Source of the DNA: Stutzerimonas stutzeri | Lineage (GTDB): Bacteria > Pseudomonadota > Gammaproteobacteria > Pseudomonadales > Pseudomonadaceae | NCBI RefSeq assembly: GCF_024448985.1 | Contig: NZ_JAMOII010000004.1 | Location: 62,001-126,000 of the forward strand | DNA length: 64,000 nt | Direction: 5' to 3' | In this document: piece by piece, positions 61,476-64,000 of the stretch | Numbering within the stretch: the stretch's first letter is position 1 | Layout of the letters: every line of letters begins with the position of its first letter | Position numbers and translations under genes: made by a program | The notes under the pieces: model-generated | Database searches by the model: none | What the model saw: the letters and a program-made list of their open reading frames with translations, nothing else | What the model was told of the DNA's origin: nothing

Positions 61476-63221
61476 TTGGACGTCGGCAACATCAACCACC
61501 TCTTTTTCGTCGGTGCCCTGTTGGTTGCTGCCAGTATCCTGATGAGCTCTTTGTCAGCGCGCCTTGGCGTGCCGATCCTGGTCATCGTCCTCGGTGTCGG
61601 CATGCTGGCTGGAGTCGATGGTATTGGCGGCATCGTCTTCGAGGATTACCGGCTCGCCTTCATCATCAGCAACCTGGCGCTGGCGGTGATTCTGCTCGAC
61701 GGCGGAATGCGAACACGCAAGGCCACCTTCCGCGTCGCGCTCTGGCCATCGATGTCGCTGGCCACCCTCGGCGTGGCGATCACCTCCGGCCTGACCGGTA
61801 TAGCGGCTGCCTGGCTATTCGACCTGCGCCTGATCGAAGGTCTGTTGATCGGCGCTATTGTCGGCTCCACCGACGCCGCGGCGGTATTCAACCTGCTCAA
61901 CGGCAAGGGTCTCAACGAACGCGTCGGGCCCACGCTGGAAATCGAATCGGGCACCAACGATCCGATGGCGATGTTCCTTACCGTCACCCTGATCAGCATG
62001 ATCGCCTCGGGGGAAACCTCATTCACCTGGACCGTGCTGATCAGCCTGATTCAGCAGTTCGGTATCGGCATTCTGCTCGGCCTGGCCGGCGGCTGGCTGC
62101 TGCTGCATCTGATCAATCGCCTCTCCGTCGCCGATGGCCTCTATCCGCTGCTGGCCGTAGCTGGGGGCATCATGATTTTCGCCTTATCCGGCGCGGCGGG
62201 CGGCAGCGGGATCATGGCTGTGTACGTCTGCGGCTTGCTGCTGGGCAACCGTCCGATTCGCAACCGCTACGGCATTCTGCACATGTTCGACGGCCTGGCC
62301 TGGCTCAGCCAGATCGGCATGTTCCTCGTACTCGGACTGCTGCTAACGCCCAGCGAACTGCTGCCCATCGCCGTTCCCGCCCTGCTCCTGTCGCTGTGGA
62401 TGATCCTGTTCGCCCGCCCGCTCTCGGTGTTCATTGGCCTGCTGCCGTTCAAGAGTTTCAATCTACGCGAGCGGTTATTCATTTCCTGGATCGGCCTGCG
62501 CGGCGCGGTGCCGGTAATTCTCGCTGTGTTTCCACTGGTCGCCGGCCTGGACAATGCGCAGCTGTTTTTCAACGTTGCGTTCTTCATCGTGCTTGTCTCG
62601 CTGCTGTTGCAGGGCACCACGCTCGGCTGGGCAGCAAAAAAGGCCAAGGTCGAGGTTCCGCCTTCGCCATCGCCGATTTCGCGCACCGGTCTGCAAGTCC
62701 ACCCCACCAGCCAATGGGAGCTATTCATCTATCGCCTGAGCGCCAGCAAGTGGTGTGTCGGGGCGGCCTTGCGCGAGCTTAAGATGCCCGAAGGCACGCG
62801 AATTGCTGCATTGTTCCGTGGCCGAGCGCTGCTGCACCCGTCCGGCAGTACGCGCCTGCAGGTCGATGACATCCTGTGCGTCATTGGCCATGAAGAAGAT
62901 CTGCCGGCACTCGGCAAACTGTTCAGCCAGGCGCCGCAGCGGGGCCGCGACATGCGGTTCTTCGGTGACTTCATTCTCGAAAGCGAAGCCGAAATGGGCG
63001 CTCTCGCGGCGCTGTATGGCTTGAAGCTGGGTGATGTCGATGAACATCAACAGATAGGCCGGTTCATTACCGAGCGTGTCGGCGGCAAACCGGTCATTGG
63101 CGACTATATCGAGTGGAGCGGCCTGATCTGGACGATTGCCGCCATGGAACAGGGGGAAGTCCGCAAAGTCGGACTGAGGTTCCCGGAAGGCGAAAAACCA
63201 GGCCCGTCGCTGCAGTTCTGA
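61476..63221 (+). CDS. nhaP2: Potassium/proton antiporter, NhaP2/CvrA type
   Basis: 581-residue inner-membrane CPA1 antiporter. About 12-13 hydrophobic helices fill residues 5-385, with the ion-site region [14 protein letters not shown] and [10 protein letters not shown] cytoplasmic TrkA_C-like domain (about 400-490) and a CorC-like domain (about 500-575) follow, typical of NhaP2/CvrA. The start is TTG at 61476 with GGAGA 7 bases upstream; no ATG fits without losing the first helix. Stands before the MscK-type gene, as in P. aeruginosa. Confidence 0.92.
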   Translation: MDVGNINHLFFVGALLVAASILMSSLSARLGVPILVIVLGVGMLAGVDGIGGIVFEDYRLAFIISNLALAVILLDGGMRTRKATFRVALWPSMSLATLGVAITSGLTGIAAAWLFDLRLIEGLLIGAIVGSTDAAAVFNLLNGKGLNERVGPTLEIESGTNDPMAMFLTVTLISMIASGETSFTWTVLISLIQQFGIGILLGLAGGWLLLHLINRLSVADGLYPLLAVAGGIMIFALSGAAGGSGIMAVYVCGLLLGNRPIRNRYGILHMFDGLAWLSQIGMFLVLGLLLTPSELLPIAVPALLLSLWMILFARPLSVFIGLLPFKSFNLRERLFISWIGLRGAVPVILAVFPLVAGLDNAQLFFNVAFFIVLVSLLLQGTTLGWAAKKAKVEVPPSPSPISRTGLQVHPTSQWELFIYRLSASKWCVGAALRELKMPEGTRIAALFRGRALLHPSGSTRLQVDDILCVIGHEEDLPALGKLFSQAPQRGRDMRFFGDFILESEAEMGALAALYGLKLGDVDEHQQIGRFITERVGGKPVIGDYIEWSGLIWTIAAMEQGEVRKVGLRFPEGEKPGPSLQF

Positions 63222-63330
63222 CGAGGCGCCTGGGTCGCGGTCAGGATGGCGGGACGTTCCGATCTATGGACTCGCCGCGACCATCCACAGCCCTTAGACT
63301 CCGCACTCTTTCTGCACTTCGATAGCACCC

Positions 63331-64000
63331 ATGGCCTCATTGCGTAACTTGCTGCTGGCGACACTGCTCCTTATCGCCCCGCCCCTTCTCCACGCCGCCC
63401 CGACCATCCCAGGGCTGACGGGCAATCAGAGCGCCGGGGAAGAGGCGAAACCCGCGCAACCGAGCAACGATGAACGCGCCAGCCGGTTCGCCGACCAAGC
63501 GAGTCAGGCGCAGCAGCGGCTGACCGAACTCAAGGCCGAGCTAGCCGGCGCGCCAAAGGAAATTGCCGAGGCGCAACGTGAGCTGAGCAAGCTCAAGGGC
63601 AGCGACACCAGCGAACTGGCGTCAAAGCTGGCTAAGCAGAGCGTCCCCGCACTCGAACAGCGACTGACCGAACGCGTCGATGAACTCTCGGCTTGGCAGG
63701 CGGCCCTGACGTCGGCCAATAGCATGATCATCAGCTCGCAGACGCGCCCGGAGCGCGCCCAGGCCGACATCAGCAAATCTCAGACGCGCATCGACGAGAT
63801 CAACAACCTCCTCAAGACGGGCCGTGAGAGCGGCAAACCCTTGACGGAAGAGCGTCGTGAACTGCTCAACGCGGAGAAAACCGCGCTCAACGCTCAGATC
63901 GAATTGCGTCGCAACGAGTTGGCCAGCAACAGCTTGCTGCAGGATCTGGGCGTTGCCCGCCGCGACCTGCTGTCCGAGCGCATCACGCGCGCCGAGCAGG
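63331..64000 (+). CDS. mscK: Mechanosensitive channel MscK-type, N-terminal part (cut by window edge)
   Basis: Open from ATG 63331 to the end of the window, 223 residues seen. A signal peptide (MASLRNLLLATLLLIAPPLLHA) is followed by a long charged helical region typical of the periplasmic MscS_porin domain of KefA/MscK proteins (repeated LTELKAELAGAPKEIAEAQ- and RAQADISKSQTRIDEI-like stretches). Channel helices are beyond the window. Only a weak ribosome site precedes the ATG. Position after nhaP2 supports the call. Confidence 0.7.
   Translation, partial: MASLRNLLLATLLLIAPPLLHAAPTIPGLTGNQSAGEEAKPAQPSNDERASRFADQASQAQQRLTELKAELAGAPKEIAEAQRELSKLKGSDTSELASKLAKQSVPALEQRLTERVDELSAWQAALTSANSMIISSQTRPERAQADISKSQTRIDEINNLLKTGRESGKPLTEERRELLNAEKTALNAQIELRRNELASNSLLQDLGVARRDLLSERITRAEQ

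Noticed and set aside
61388-62782. A 464-codon open frame on the same strand as nhaP2
   Set aside because: It overlaps nhaP2 in another frame, is Arg-rich with no known domain, and nhaP2 has clear membrane helices and motifs.
1-64000. tRNA, rRNA, insertion sequence or prophage genes
   Set aside because: I looked in each gap for cloverleaf, rRNA-like or transposase-like sequence and saw none.

Overview
The window reads as chromosomal DNA of a high-GC gammaproteobacterium of the Pseudomonas/Stutzerimonas group. The support is the gene content and order of the lipopolysaccharide (LPS) core locus (waaF-waaC-waaG-waaP-wapP-wapQ ... wapO ... waaL, msbA, hldE), the glnE/ilvE and aceE-aceF-dipA-msrA neighbourhoods, and the bioBFHCD order. 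I saw no rRNA, tRNA, insertion sequence, phage gene or CRISPR array.

Layout. (1) 0.4-23.6 kb, almost all on the minus strand, is the LPS assembly locus. It runs from heptosyltransferases through a row of kinase-fold proteins and a carbamoyltransferase into a variable segment, and ends with waaL, msbA and hldE. The variable segment holds a complete six-gene pseudaminic acid pathway (pseB, C, F, G, H, I), two glycosyltransferase-like genes, a pyruvyltransferase-like gene and an unassigned ParB-like gene. Its 4.4-8.2 kb part is clearly AT-richer than its surroundings. (2) 23.7-27.6 kb carries ilvE and glnE. (3) 27.6-36.7 kb, plus strand, carries the pyruvate dehydrogenase genes aceE and aceF behind a two-palindrome control region, then dipA (c-di-GMP phosphodiesterase) and msrA, with one small secreted-protein gene opposite. 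(4) 37-49.6 kb carries two FadE-type acyl-CoA dehydrogenases (one behind tandem PsrA-type operators), a membrane diguanylate cyclase, a short protein, the complete biotin operon bioBFHCD, comF and srkA. (5) 49.7-59.3 kb carries rlmJ, a nitronate monooxygenase and a carotenoid cluster (crtZ; crtE divergent from fni-crtX-crtY-crtI-crtB) sufficient for zeaxanthin and its glucosides. (6) 59.4 kb to the end carries a third acyl-CoA dehydrogenase, a NhaP2-type antiporter and the start of a MscK-type mechanosensitive channel.

How the genes work together. HldE makes ADP-heptose; WaaC and WaaF transfer it, WaaP-family kinases phosphorylate the inner core, WapO carbamoylates it, WaaG begins the outer core, the variable block probably makes and attaches a pseudaminic-acid-containing glycan, WaaL ligates and MsbA flips. 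AceEF and the acyl-CoA dehydrogenases feed acetyl-CoA, which biotin and isoprenoid synthesis use downstream.

Compared with the P. aeruginosa order as I remember it, the window joins separate blocks (hldE to msrA; the bio/acyl-CoA dehydrogenase/comF/srkA block; the antiporter/MscK block) with the carotenoid genes as an addition. A short repeat family built on AAGCTGGAAGC-like units marks several gene boundaries.
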